Of a DNA stretch of 24,712 nucleotides, positions 7,733 through 14,760 are shown in pieces. A program made the translations under genes and the position numbers. The DNA is from SZUA-365 sp034002405. Lineage in GTDB: Bacteria > Bacteroidota > Ignavibacteria > SZUA-365. The stretch is from positions 1-24,712 of the forward strand of contig JAVFAS010000054.1 of the NCBI GenBank assembly GCA_034002405.1. The letters run 5' to 3'. Position 1 is the first letter of the stretch, and each line of letters opens with the position of its first letter. The notes beneath the pieces are model-generated. The model did no database searches. It was not told the DNA's origin and saw only the letters and a program-made list of their open reading frames with translations.

Positions 7733-7768
7733 CGCGAGCTGTCGATGGATCGCGAGCTGTAGATGGAT
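7733..7768 (+). repeat. Tandem duplication of an 18-bp unit
   Basis: CGCGAGCTGTCGATGGAT (7733-7750) is followed directly by a copy with one mismatch (7751-7768). It lies in the 163-bp gap between the secreted hypothetical protein and the CoA-binding protein. No other structure was seen in this gap. It is probably replication slippage. Confidence 0.8.
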
Positions 7769-7859
7769 CGGGAACCATGCGTGCGACATAGCTGACTTTC
7801 CCCTCCGGATTTCGTACGTTTCGGTGATCACAGCAGTCGTCACGAACAGGCGGAATCTC

Positions 7860-8324
7860 ATGCAACAGCTGAAAGTCTCACGATCGACGGTCGAGGAATT
7901 CGTCGCGCAGAAAACTCTGGCGCTCGCCGGCGCCTCGCGCGGGGGAAAGAAATTTGGAAACGCGGTGTTGAAGGAACTTCGCGACAAGGGCTACACCGTG
8001 TACCCGGTGCATCCCGAGGTGAAGGATATCGATGGCATGGCCTGCGCGCCCTCGCTCGCGGCGTTGCCCGAGGCGGTGGGCGGACTCGTGCTCGTGGTCA
8101 AGCCCGCGGAAAGCGAAAAACTCGTGCGCGAGGCGCATGCCGCCGGGATCACTCGTGTGTGGATGCAGCAGGGAGCGGAGTCGGCCGAGGCCATCGCCTT
8201 CTGTCGCGACAACAGTATCGACGTCGTGTTCGGCGAATGCCTGCTGATGTTCACCGAACCGGTGCAGAACGTGCATTCCTTCCACCGCTGGGTCTGGAAG
8301 ATTTTCGGAAAGCTGCCGAAATAA
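7860..8324 (+). CDS. CoA-binding domain protein (CoA_binding_2, YccU-like)
   Basis: 154 residues forming a single Rossmann-like CoA-binding domain: 'LALAGASRGGKKFGNAVLKELRDKGY' (glycine-rich nucleotide loop), 'VYPVHPEV' and 'LVLVVKPAESEKLVREAHAAGITRVWMQQGAESAEAI', ending in 'VVFGECLLMF'. The family resembles the CoA-binding domain of succinyl-CoA synthetase alpha subunits but stands alone, without a catalytic domain; its physiological role is not established. The start at 7860 follows AGGCGGA at good spacing, and an earlier in-frame ATG at 7824 lacks one. Nearby genes are not functionally related in any obvious way. Confidence 0.88.
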   Translation: MQQLKVSRSTVEEFVAQKTLALAGASRGGKKFGNAVLKELRDKGYTVYPVHPEVKDIDGMACAPSLAALPEAVGGLVLVVKPAESEKLVREAHAAGITRVWMQQGAESAEAIAFCRDNSIDVVFGECLLMFTEPVQNVHSFHRWVWKIFGKLPK

Positions 8325-8452
8325 GGAGGAATGACCAACGTGCGATCGTCTGTCGATCGTGACACGCGTTCGGAACGCGGAAGTGCCGGGGTCCGTCACG
8401 CAGGAAATCATTACATTGAGAGATCATCATTGCATTCAATCGAGGAGTTGGA

Positions 8453-9451
8453 ATGGAATATCGTTTTCTGGGGAATTCAGGACTGCGTGTATCGTCGCTT
8501 TCCTTCGGTTCGTGGGTCACGTTCGGCGATCAGATCGACGAGGGCGTGGCGGCTGCCTGCATGCAGGAGGCGTATGATGCAGGTGTGAATTTCTTCGACA
8601 ACGCCGAGGCCTACTCGAGCGGTGTGTCGGAGACGATGATGGGAAGCATCATCGAGCAGAAGGGCTGGAAACGCAGCGATCTCGTGCTGTCGACCAAGAT
8701 CTTCTGGGGTGGCGATGGTCCGAATGACACGGGACTCTCGCGCAAGCATCTCATCGAAGGAACCAACGCCGCGCTTACACGTCTTCGCACCGATTACGTT
8801 GACCTGGTATTTTGCCACCGACCGGACATCTACACACCGATCGAGGAAGTCGTCTGGTCGATGCATCTGCTCATCCAGCAGGGCAAGGCGCTGTATTGGG
8901 GCACCAGCGAGTGGAGCGCCGAGCGCATCCGCGAAGCGCATGATTTCGCGCGTCGTGAACATCTGATTCCCCCGCAGATGGAGCAGCCCGAATACAACAT
9001 GTTCAAACGCGAGCGTGTCGAGCACGAGTACGAGCGTCTGTACAGCGAAATCGGACTTGGTACGACGATCTGGAGTCCGCTCGCCTCCGGTGTACTCACC
9101 GGCAAATACAATGATGGCATCCCCGATGACAGCCGTCTCGCCCTGCCCGAGTACGAATGGTTGCGCAAGCGCCTGACAAAAAAGGGCTGGGAAGAAAAAA
9201 TCGACAAGACGCGCAGACTCAAAACCATCGCCGACGAACTCGGCTGTTCGCTCGCGCAGCTCGCCATCGCCTGGTGTCTGATGAACCCGGATGTGAGCAC
9301 GGTCATCACCGGCGCGTCACGACCGGCGCAGGTGACCGAGAACATGAAGGCGCTCGATGTCGCCGACAAGCTCGACGACGACGTGCTGCTCGCGATCGAG
9401 GAGATTCTCGATAACGAACCCGACGAAGAGATCGACTGGCGGCGTCTCTGA
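8453..9451 (+). CDS. Aldo/keto reductase, Kv-beta (AKR6) type
   Basis: NADPH-dependent carbonyl reductase of 332 residues. The N-terminus 'MEYRFLGNSGLRVSSLSFGSW' is typical of the voltage-gated potassium channel beta-subunit-like AKRs, as is 'SGVSETMMGSII'. The catalytic tetrad is visible as Asp49 (NFFDNAEAY), Tyr54, Lys82 (STKIFW) and His122 (VFCHRPD). 'WGTSEWSAERIREAH' and 'TTIWSPLASGVLTGKY' follow, and the cofactor segment 'STVITGASRPAQVTENMKAL' lies near the C-terminus. Bacterial members usually detoxify aldehydes; the native substrate here is unknown. GAGGAG lies 7 bases before the ATG. The stop is 17 bases before a run of Ns, so the coding region is intact. Confidence 0.94.
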   Translation: MEYRFLGNSGLRVSSLSFGSWVTFGDQIDEGVAAACMQEAYDAGVNFFDNAEAYSSGVSETMMGSIIEQKGWKRSDLVLSTKIFWGGDGPNDTGLSRKHLIEGTNAALTRLRTDYVDLVFCHRPDIYTPIEEVVWSMHLLIQQGKALYWGTSEWSAERIREAHDFARREHLIPPQMEQPEYNMFKRERVEHEYERLYSEIGLGTTIWSPLASGVLTGKYNDGIPDDSRLALPEYEWLRKRLTKKGWEEKIDKTRRLKTIADELGCSLAQLAIAWCLMNPDVSTVITGASRPAQVTENMKALDVADKLDDDVLLAIEEILDNEPDEEIDWRRL

Positions 9452-9598
9452 TCCACGACTCGCGGCGTNNNNNNNNNNNNNNNNNNNNNNNNNNNNNNNN
9501 NNNNNNNNNNNNNNNNNNNNNNNNNNNNNNNNNNNNNNNNNNNNNNNNNNNNNNNNNNNNNNNNNNNNGCGGCGTCTCTGATCCACGACTCGCGGCGT
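9439..9598. other. Assembly gap: 100 Ns flanked by identical 30-base sequences
   Basis: Bases 9469-9568 are exactly 100 Ns, the default size used by many scaffolders. The 30 bases before the gap (9439-9468) are identical to the 30 after it (9569-9598). This suggests two contigs that overlap by 30 bases and were joined without merging. The left copy contains the last codons and stop of the aldo/keto reductase. If merged, the reductase stop would be about 20 bases from the next hairpin. Confidence 0.9.
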
Positions 9599-9600
9599 GC

Positions 9601-9629
9601 GCAGGACGGACTCCCCGGGCCCGTCCTGC
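9601..9629 (+). terminator. Probable terminator of the aldo/keto reductase
   Basis: GCAGGACGG (9601-9609) and CCGTCCTGC (9621-9629) form a perfect 9-bp GC-rich stem with an 11-nt loop, followed by a modest CTCATTT. It sits just past the assembly gap and 24 bp before the RlmL-like start codon. The weak T-tail leaves the call uncertain. Confidence 0.55.
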
Positions 9630-9653
9630 CTCATTTACGAACAAAGGACCCGT

Positions 9654-10871
9654 ATGTACGATTATCAGAACGACCGGCGATTCTTCGCCCAGGCACCGGG
9701 GAAGATGGAGGAGCTCTGCGAGCGGGAGCTGATCGAACTCGGTGCGGTCAACACCGAGACCGCCTATCGTGGCGTGTATTTCGAGGCCGACAACGCCGCG
9801 CTGTACCGTATCAATTACGAGGCGCGTCTGGTGTCGCGCGTGCTGGCACCGCTCCTCACCTTCCGCTGCCGCGAACCGGAAACACTGACATCCACCGCTC
9901 GGTCGGTGGCATGGGAGGAATTCTTTACCATCGATCACACGTTCGCGATCACCGCCTCGACGACCAAAAGCGTGTTCACCAATTCGCTCTACGCCGCGCA
10001 ATGCCTCAAGGATGGCATCGCCGATCATTTCCGTGACGTCGCGCGCGGGCAGCGTCCGTCCGTCGAAACCGTCAATCCCGACGTGCGTCTCAATCTGCAT
10101 ATCGACGGCGATCTGGCGGTGGTCAGCCTCGACACGTCGGGCGAATCGTTGCACAAGCGCGGATACCGACTGCTCGCCGGTGAGGCACCGATGCAGGAAA
10201 CTCTGGCCGCGGCAATCATCCGGTTGACGGAATGGGACGGGGAGCGTCCGCTCTGGGACTGCATGTGCGGATCGGGAACGCTCGTGTGCGAGGCGCTCAT
10301 GCACTATTGCAGGATTCCGGCGCAGATCCTCCGGAAAAACTTCGGGTTCACCTGGCTGCCGGATTTCAACGCCGCTCTGTGGAAACGCGTGCGTGCCGAG
10401 GCCGATGCGCGGATGCGTCCCCTGCCCCGCGGTCTTATCTCAGGCAGTGACATTTCTCCGGCCGCCGTGTCGGTCACGAAGGAAAATCTTTCCCGCCTCC
10501 CCTTCGCGGAGCACGTCGAGCTCCGCCGTCAGGCTTTCCAACGCGTCAAGCAGTTCGAGGATGGCATTCTCGTCGCGAATCCACCCTACGGCATCCGCAT
10601 GGGGAAGCTCGACGAAGTGCGGCAGCTCTACACCGACATGGGCGATTTTCTCAAGCAGCGCTGCAAGGGATCGAGTGCCTGGATTTACACGGGCGACCCG
10701 GAGCTGAGAAAATCCATCGGACTCAAAACCAGTCGGCGCATCCCGCTGGTCAACGGCAAACTCGAAGGCGTGCTCGTGCGCATCGACCTGTACGAAGGCA
10801 GCAAGAAGCCCTACTACCACCGCCTCAAGGAAGAGGAAGAAAAAACCGCCAAAGCGCCAAAGCGCGAATAA
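9654..10871 (+). CDS. rlmL: THUMP-domain 23S rRNA (guanine-N2) methyltransferase, RlmL type
   Basis: SAM-dependent methyltransferase of the UPF0020/THUMP family, related to the N-terminal half of E. coli RlmL (m2G2445 of 23S rRNA). 405 residues: an N-terminal ferredoxin-like and THUMP region (~1-160, starting 'FFAQAPGKMEELCERELIELG'), the 'HKRGYR' connection (~166-171), SAM motif I 'DCMCGSGTLVCEAL' (202-215), 'SGSDISPAAV' (acidic SAM-ribose loop) and the catalytic NPPY (309-312). It lacks the RlmK-like second domain fused in E. coli, as is usual outside gamma-proteobacteria. AAAGGA lies upstream of the ATG. The last residues TAKAPKRE and the stop are encoded by one arm of an inverted-repeat element. 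Exact target base is inferred. Confidence 0.9.
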   Translation: MYDYQNDRRFFAQAPGKMEELCERELIELGAVNTETAYRGVYFEADNAALYRINYEARLVSRVLAPLLTFRCREPETLTSTARSVAWEEFFTIDHTFAITASTTKSVFTNSLYAAQCLKDGIADHFRDVARGQRPSVETVNPDVRLNLHIDGDLAVVSLDTSGESLHKRGYRLLAGEAPMQETLAAAIIRLTEWDGERPLWDCMCGSGTLVCEALMHYCRIPAQILRKNFGFTWLPDFNAALWKRVRAEADARMRPLPRGLISGSDISPAAVSVTKENLSRLPFAEHVELRRQAFQRVKQFEDGILVANPPYGIRMGKLDEVRQLYTDMGDFLKQRCKGSSAWIYTGDPELRKSIGLKTSRRIPLVNGKLEGVLVRIDLYEGSKKPYYHRLKEEEEKTAKAPKRE

Positions 10872-10981
10872 GGAAACGCGAAAGATCTTCAACAAAGGAA
10901 AGGCCCTGCAGACTTGCGGGGCCTTTCCTTTATGATAATAACTTTTCGCGTCTTTTTTTGCGTTTTCGCGCTTTCGCGGTT
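10844..10981. repeat. 138-bp imperfect inverted-repeat element with AACC...GGTT ends
   Basis: The left arm starts AACCGCCAAAGCGCC (10844) and contains CGCGAAT and ACGCGAAAG. The right arm contains CTTTTCGCG and GCGTTTTCGCG and ends GCTTTCGCGGTT (10981). The arms are imperfect reverse complements built from a short CGCGAAA-like period. The central part is the perfect terminator hairpin at 10894-10931. The left arm covers the last eight codons and stop of the methyltransferase; the right arm ends 5 bp before the stop of the convergent secreted protein. A second element with the same end bases lies at 11615-11672. It looks like a small non-coding mobile repeat, but that is inference. Confidence 0.65.
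10894..10931. terminator. Bidirectional terminator between convergent genes
   Basis: AAAGGAAAGGCCC (10894-10906) pairs perfectly with GGGCCTTTCCTTT (10919-10931), a 13-bp stem with a 12-nt loop. The stem's own A-rich 5' side and T-rich 3' side give U-rich tails in both directions. It separates the RlmL-type gene (+) from the small secreted protein (-). Confidence 0.85.
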
Positions 10982-10986
10982 TCTTC

Positions 10987-11436
10987 TTACTTGCCGCGGC
11001 GGGCGCGGGAGGAGGCGCCGGCGGGAGCCGGGGTGCCACAATCGCCCGTGCCGTTTCCCGTGCCGCCATTGCCGCCGCTACGGAGGGCCTTGCCCGCGGG
11101 CGAGCCGGTGCCGGTGCCCTGCTGGAAGTCAGGATCCTTCCCGTTGGGAGTGCCGTCGCCGTCGGCGTCGGGGGCGTTGTCGTTGATGCCGTCACCGTCG
11201 GCGTCGACGAAGCCGCGACCGTTGGTGTTCTGCCGCGTGCCGGTCCAGTCGGCGTCCTTCCCGTTGGGGATGCCGTCGCCGTCGTCATCGAGGGCGTTGT
11301 CATTGATGCCGTCGGCATTGGCGTCGACAAAGCCCTTGTTCGCCGGCTTGCCCTGCGCCTGCGCGCTGTCGGTGCTGATAACGGTCAGTGAGAGCGCGAA
11401 TGCCGCGAGGGCGAGGAGAGAGAGAAGACGTTTCAT
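10987..11436 (-). CDS. Small secreted protein with two DxDxDG calcium-binding-type repeats
   Basis: 149 residues. A Sec signal peptide (MKRLLSLLALAAFALSL..., cleavage probably after the 'SAQA' near residue 27) is followed by two tandem repeats, 'GFVDANADGINDNALDDDGDG' and 'GFVDADGDGINDNAPDADGDG', each continuing into 'PNGKDxD'. DxDxDGxxD loops of this kind bind calcium in thrombospondin type-3 and EF-hand-like repeats. The DNA copies are 114 bp apart and highly similar, showing a recent internal duplication. The C-terminal ~45 residues are Gly/Ala/Ser-rich, contain one Cys and end basic (RARRGK). CTGGAG precedes the ATG. Similar small proteins are common in Bacteroidota/Chlorobiota, but their function is unknown to me; they may be extracellular or surface-bound. 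Confidence 0.85.
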   Translation of the reverse strand: MKRLLSLLALAAFALSLTVISTDSAQAQGKPANKGFVDANADGINDNALDDDGDGIPNGKDADWTGTRQNTNGRGFVDADGDGINDNAPDADGDGTPNGKDPDFQQGTGTGSPAGKALRSGGNGGTGNGTGDCGTPAPAGASSRARRGK

Positions 11437-11614
11437 GATGAACTCCAGTATTTGGTGGATGGGTGAAATTCGATTCTGTCTCTGGAGTTACCATAAGCGT
11501 GCCAAACTCGAAAATCGACGAAACGGGTATGGATTCGTCAATGCGGATAAATCCTCTCCGCAACATCGGCAAAACTCGTCGCACCGTCCGGCAAATTTCG
11601 TCGAGAGAGGAAAT

Positions 11615-11672
11615 AACCACGAAGGATACAAGCCTTCGTGCCTTTCTTCGTGTGCTTGGAGACTTTGTGGTT
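11615..11672. repeat. 58-bp inverted-repeat element with AACC...GGTT ends and CACGAAG motifs
   Basis: It starts AACCACGAAGG and ends CTTTGTGGTT. An inner perfect hairpin, CACGAAGG (11618-11625) / CCTTCGTG (11633-11640), has a 7-nt loop, and further CTTCGTG and CTTTGTG copies follow. It lies in the 266-bp gap between the divergent secreted-protein and priA genes, 31 bp before priA. Read on the minus strand it is a series of CACAAAG/CACGAAG words at roughly 8-14-base intervals, like widespread intergenic repeats in many bacteria. I see nothing else convincing in the rest of the gap. Confidence 0.65.
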
Positions 11673-11702
11673 TTTTCATTCCAACGGAGATAAGTTAGAG
11701 GA

Positions 11703-14192
11703 ATGACCACGCGTTTGTATGCCGATATCGCCGTACCAGGGGTGCCGAAGGACACGCTGACGTATGCCGTGCCCGAGGGACTGCACGAGCAACTGCAGCC
11801 GGGCGTGCGCGTGATGGTGCCGCTCGGCCGCCGGTTGATGATGGGCTTCGTCATCGCCGTCCACGATCGCATGCCCGACTTCGCGCTCAAGGCCGTGCAG
11901 CAGGTGCTGGACCCCGCACCGGTCATCGTACCGCCGGTCATGCAAATCTGTGACTGGGTGCATCGATACTATGTGTGCGGACTCGGCGAGGCGCTCCGGG
12001 CCGCCCTGCCGCAGGGCATGGATGTCGACACGGCGCGGTTTGTCTCGCTGTGCAGCGACGACGAGGAGCTGATCGCCCGGGTGGTGGGGAAATCGCGGAC
12101 CAAGGCCTCCATGATCGACATCCTGCGCACGGGTGAAATCATGACCGAGGAACAGTTGCTTGCCGCTGTCGGCACGCGATCGATTTCCGCGCAGCTGCGC
12201 GAGTTGATGATGGAAGGAGTGCTGCAGATCGAATCGGTGCTGGAACGTCCCGCGGTGCGTGTGAAAACCGTGCTCGCGGTCCGTCTGCTTCCTGAGTGGA
12301 TGCGCGCCGAGAAGATCGCCGAGCTGATGTCCATCATCGAATCCCGCGCGCCGAAGCAGGCCAATATCATTGCGACCTTGTGGAAGCAACACGGACGAGG
12401 ACGTCGCACGATGCAGATGACCGAACTCGTGCGCGAGGCGCATGCCTCGGCCGCGCAGGTGCGTGCGCTCGAGGACAAAGGGGTGGTCGAGGTGCTCGAC
12501 GAGGAAGTGACCCGCGAATGGGAAATACGCTTCGCGGAAAAAAAGAAAACAATCGTGCTCACCGATTCCCAGCGCGACGTACTTGGTCATATCCACGACG
12601 CGGTCGATCGCGGGGATCACCGGACCATGCTGCTCCACGGCGTGACCGGCAGCGGGAAAACGCAAGTGTATATCGAGGCAATCCGGCATGCACGGGCCAC
12701 GGGGAAAACCGCCTTGGTGCTCGTCCCGGAAATCGCGCTCACACCACAGTTTGTCTACCGCTTCCGGGAGGCGTTTGGCAAGGATGTCGCGGTCATGCAC
12801 AGCCGGATGTCCATGGGGGAACGATTCGACGCATGGCGACTGACGCTGGCGGGCGAGTACCGTGTTGTCGTCGGCGTGCGTTCTTCCGTGTTCGCGCCGT
12901 TGTCGAATCTTGGCATTGTCGTCATTGACGAGGAGCAGGATGGAAGCTACAAGCAGTCCGACACCGTCCCGCGATACAACGGTCGCGATGTCGCGATCAT
13001 GCGCGGCTGGTTGGCGCACGCCCCCGTCTTGCTCGGATCCGCCACGCCGTCCGCGGAAAGCTGGCAGAACGCGCACAGCGGCAAGTATGACGTGCTCGAG
13101 CTTCCCGAACGCATCGACGGGGCATTGCTGCCCGCGATCCGCACCGTCGACATGATCGAAGCGCGGAAGCAGGGCCTGTCGCGCGGCGCATTTTCCACGC
13201 AACTTCTCGAAGAAATCCAGGCCCGGCGGGATCGCGGCGAGGCCTGCATCGTCCTGCACAACCGCCGCGGATTCGCCCCGCATGTGGAGTGTCGCGATTG
13301 CGGTCACACCGAGGATTGCGACAATTGCAGTATCTCATTGACTTTTCACAAGGATGCTGACCTGCTGCGGTGTCACTATTGTGGCGCGACTCGGCGGGTT
13401 CCCGTCGTGTGTCCGCAATGCGGGGGGACGGACCTCGACCATATCGGGGTCGGCACCCAGCGCGTGGAGGAAGACCTGCGGGAACTGCTGCCGGAGGCGC
13501 GGATCATCCGCATGGACGCCGACAGCACAAAGAGAAAAGGATCGCATGATCTGATATTAACATCGTTCGCGCAGGGCGAGGCGGATGTGCTGTTGGGGAC
13601 ACAGATGGTCGCGAAGGGACTCGATTTCGAACGTGTCACGCTCGTTGGTGTCATTTCCGCGGAGCAATCACTCCTTCTTCCGGATTTTCGGGCGGCGGAG
13701 CGAACCATGCAGCTGCTGACCCAGGTTGCAGGCCGTGCAGGTCGCGGCGCGACACCGGGCACGGTCCTGCTCCAGACCGCTCAGCCCGAACACCCCGTGT
13801 TGCAATATGTCCTGCGGCATGACTACGCCGGCTTCATGCAGGAAGAACTGCTGAGCAGGAAAAAACTCTACTATCCCCCGTACTGCCGTCTGGTGCTCCT
13901 GACCTTCAGTGGGGAGGATGAGCGTGCGGTACGGGACGCCGCGCATTCCTATCACGACTCTCTTTCGAAGGAAGAACACTTTTTCTCCCTGTATGCACCA
14001 CAACCGGCGATGCTCGCCCGCATCAACCGCCGCCACCGCTGGCAGCTCATGCTGCGTATCGAAAAAAGCCGTGACAGCGACGGCCGCCGCCTTGGTGATA
14101 TCCTTGCACGCGCCGAGCAGTACTATCTTCGTCGGGCGAAAAATAAATCCGTCCATCTCGCGGTGGATGTCGATCCCCATTCCATGATGTAA
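11703..14192 (+). CDS. priA: Primosomal protein N' (replication restart helicase PriA)
   Basis: DEAH-like superfamily 2 3'-5' helicase that reloads the replisome at stalled forks. 829 residues: an N-terminal 3'-DNA-binding domain (~1-105) with 'VRVMVPLGRRLMMGFVI', a winged-helix region, Walker A GVTGSGKT (313-320), motif II at 409-412, 'LLGSATPSAESW' (motif III), and the zinc insertion with eight cysteines (530, 533, 539, 542, 557, 560, 570, 573). Motif V 'LLGTQMVAKGLDFERVTLVGV' and motif VI 'QVAGRAGRG' follow. Motif II reads DEEQ rather than the usual DEEH. The start at 11703 is the first ATG giving the conserved N-terminus; AGAGGA abuts it and GGAG lies 16 bases upstream, so ribosome binding is not ideal. 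The DUF2721 gene follows 12 bases after the stop. Confidence 0.96.
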   Translation: MTTRLYADIAVPGVPKDTLTYAVPEGLHEQLQPGVRVMVPLGRRLMMGFVIAVHDRMPDFALKAVQQVLDPAPVIVPPVMQICDWVHRYYVCGLGEALRAALPQGMDVDTARFVSLCSDDEELIARVVGKSRTKASMIDILRTGEIMTEEQLLAAVGTRSISAQLRELMMEGVLQIESVLERPAVRVKTVLAVRLLPEWMRAEKIAELMSIIESRAPKQANIIATLWKQHGRGRRTMQMTELVREAHASAAQVRALEDKGVVEVLDEEVTREWEIRFAEKKKTIVLTDSQRDVLGHIHDAVDRGDHRTMLLHGVTGSGKTQVYIEAIRHARATGKTALVLVPEIALTPQFVYRFREAFGKDVAVMHSRMSMGERFDAWRLTLAGEYRVVVGVRSSVFAPLSNLGIVVIDEEQDGSYKQSDTVPRYNGRDVAIMRGWLAHAPVLLGSATPSAESWQNAHSGKYDVLELPERIDGALLPAIRTVDMIEARKQGLSRGAFSTQLLEEIQARRDRGEACIVLHNRRGFAPHVECRDCGHTEDCDNCSISLTFHKDADLLRCHYCGATRRVPVVCPQCGGTDLDHIGVGTQRVEEDLRELLPEARIIRMDADSTKRKGSHDLILTSFAQGEADVLLGTQMVAKGLDFERVTLVGVISAEQSLLLPDFRAAERTMQLLTQVAGRAGRGATPGTVLLQTAQPEHPVLQYVLRHDYAGFMQEELLSRKKLYYPPYCRLVLLTFSGEDERAVRDAAHSYHDSLSKEEHFFSLYAPQPAMLARINRRHRWQLMLRIEKSRDSDGRRLGDILARAEQYYLRRAKNKSVHLAVDVDPHSMM

Positions 14193-14204
14193 CAAAACAC
14201 CCCC

Positions 14205-14684
14205 ATGACTGAATTCACCACCACGATTGCCCAGCAGACCATCCAGTCCATTCTCACCCCCGCGTTGATGATCTCGGCGTGCGGTTTGCTCCTGCTCGGA
14301 CTCAACAACCGGTACGCCGTCGTCATCAGCCGCATCCGGCTGCTCAACGACGAGAAGCGGCGGAAGCTCGCCGATCCCGATGCCATCGACCGTGACTATG
14401 TCGATGCCCTGCGTTTCGAAAGCGTACTTCAACAGATCCCCGCACTGATGGTGCGGGCCAACCATCTTCGTCGCGCGCTGATGTTTCTCTGGATCGGTGT
14501 CGTGGCTTATCTGCTGTCCTCGATCATGCTGGGCTTCGGACTGTTTTTTGGCCTCGAAGCAGCATCGACCGCCGTCTGGGTGTTCATGCTCGGACTGCTC
14601 AGTGCGATCGTCGGAGTCGCCTTCGCCCTTCTCGACATCACCCTCGCATTCCGCGTGCTCAAGCTCGAGGTGGAAATCTACTGA
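14205..14684 (+). CDS. DUF2721 family membrane protein
   Basis: 159 residues with three predicted membrane segments: ~17-34 (LTPALMISACGLLLLGL), ~92-116 (LMFLWIGVVAYLLSSIMLGFG) and ~121-144 (AASTAVWVFMLGLLSAIVGVAFALL). The pattern 'IQSILTPALMISACGLLLLGLNNRY..VISRIRLLNDE' is the recognisable start of DUF2721 proteins, whose function is unknown. A charged cytoplasmic segment (~45-85) lies between helices 1 and 2. The gene starts 12 bases after priA, so it is likely read from the priA message. No functional link to PriA is implied. Confidence 0.85.
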   Translation: MTEFTTTIAQQTIQSILTPALMISACGLLLLGLNNRYAVVISRIRLLNDEKRRKLADPDAIDRDYVDALRFESVLQQIPALMVRANHLRRALMFLWIGVVAYLLSSIMLGFGLFFGLEAASTAVWVFMLGLLSAIVGVAFALLDITLAFRVLKLEVEIY

Positions 14685-14703
14685 ACGCGCATCGCCGGCA
14701 CGG

Positions 14704-14733
14704 AAAAAAATCACGCGCCGAAGCGGCGCGTGA
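14704..14733 (-). terminator. Rho-independent terminator of the beta-helix gene
   Basis: TCACGCGCCG (14711-14720) and CGGCGCGTGA (14724-14733) form a perfect 10-bp stem with a 3-nt loop. Seven As at 14704-14710 become a T7 tail on the minus strand. It is 27 bp beyond the minus-strand stop codon. On the plus strand there is no T-run after it, so it acts mainly for the minus-strand gene. Confidence 0.92.
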
Positions 14734-14760
14734 CGGGATCCAGGATGGAAGCGCGAACGA

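Noticed and set aside
2906..7987. A ~5-kb open frame on the minus strand opposite lysS, pcrA and the secreted protein
   Set aside because: It is antisense to two unmistakable genes, crosses their boundaries, and its translation is Arg/His/Asp-rich without domains. It results from GC-rich codon bias that removes stops from the opposite strand.
8331..8588. Small gene after the CoA-binding protein, with GGAGGA abutting its ATG
   Set aside because: The ribosome site is too close to the ATG, the frame runs into the aldo/keto reductase, and the peptide is Arg/Ser-rich without features.
9469..9568. Real insertion or direct-repeat-flanked element at the N run
   Set aside because: Exactly 100 Ns and identical 30-base flanks are better explained by an unmerged contig overlap.
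11676..13307. Long minus-strand open frame opposite priA
   Set aside because: Antisense shadow of a conserved helicase; no ribosome site or domain.
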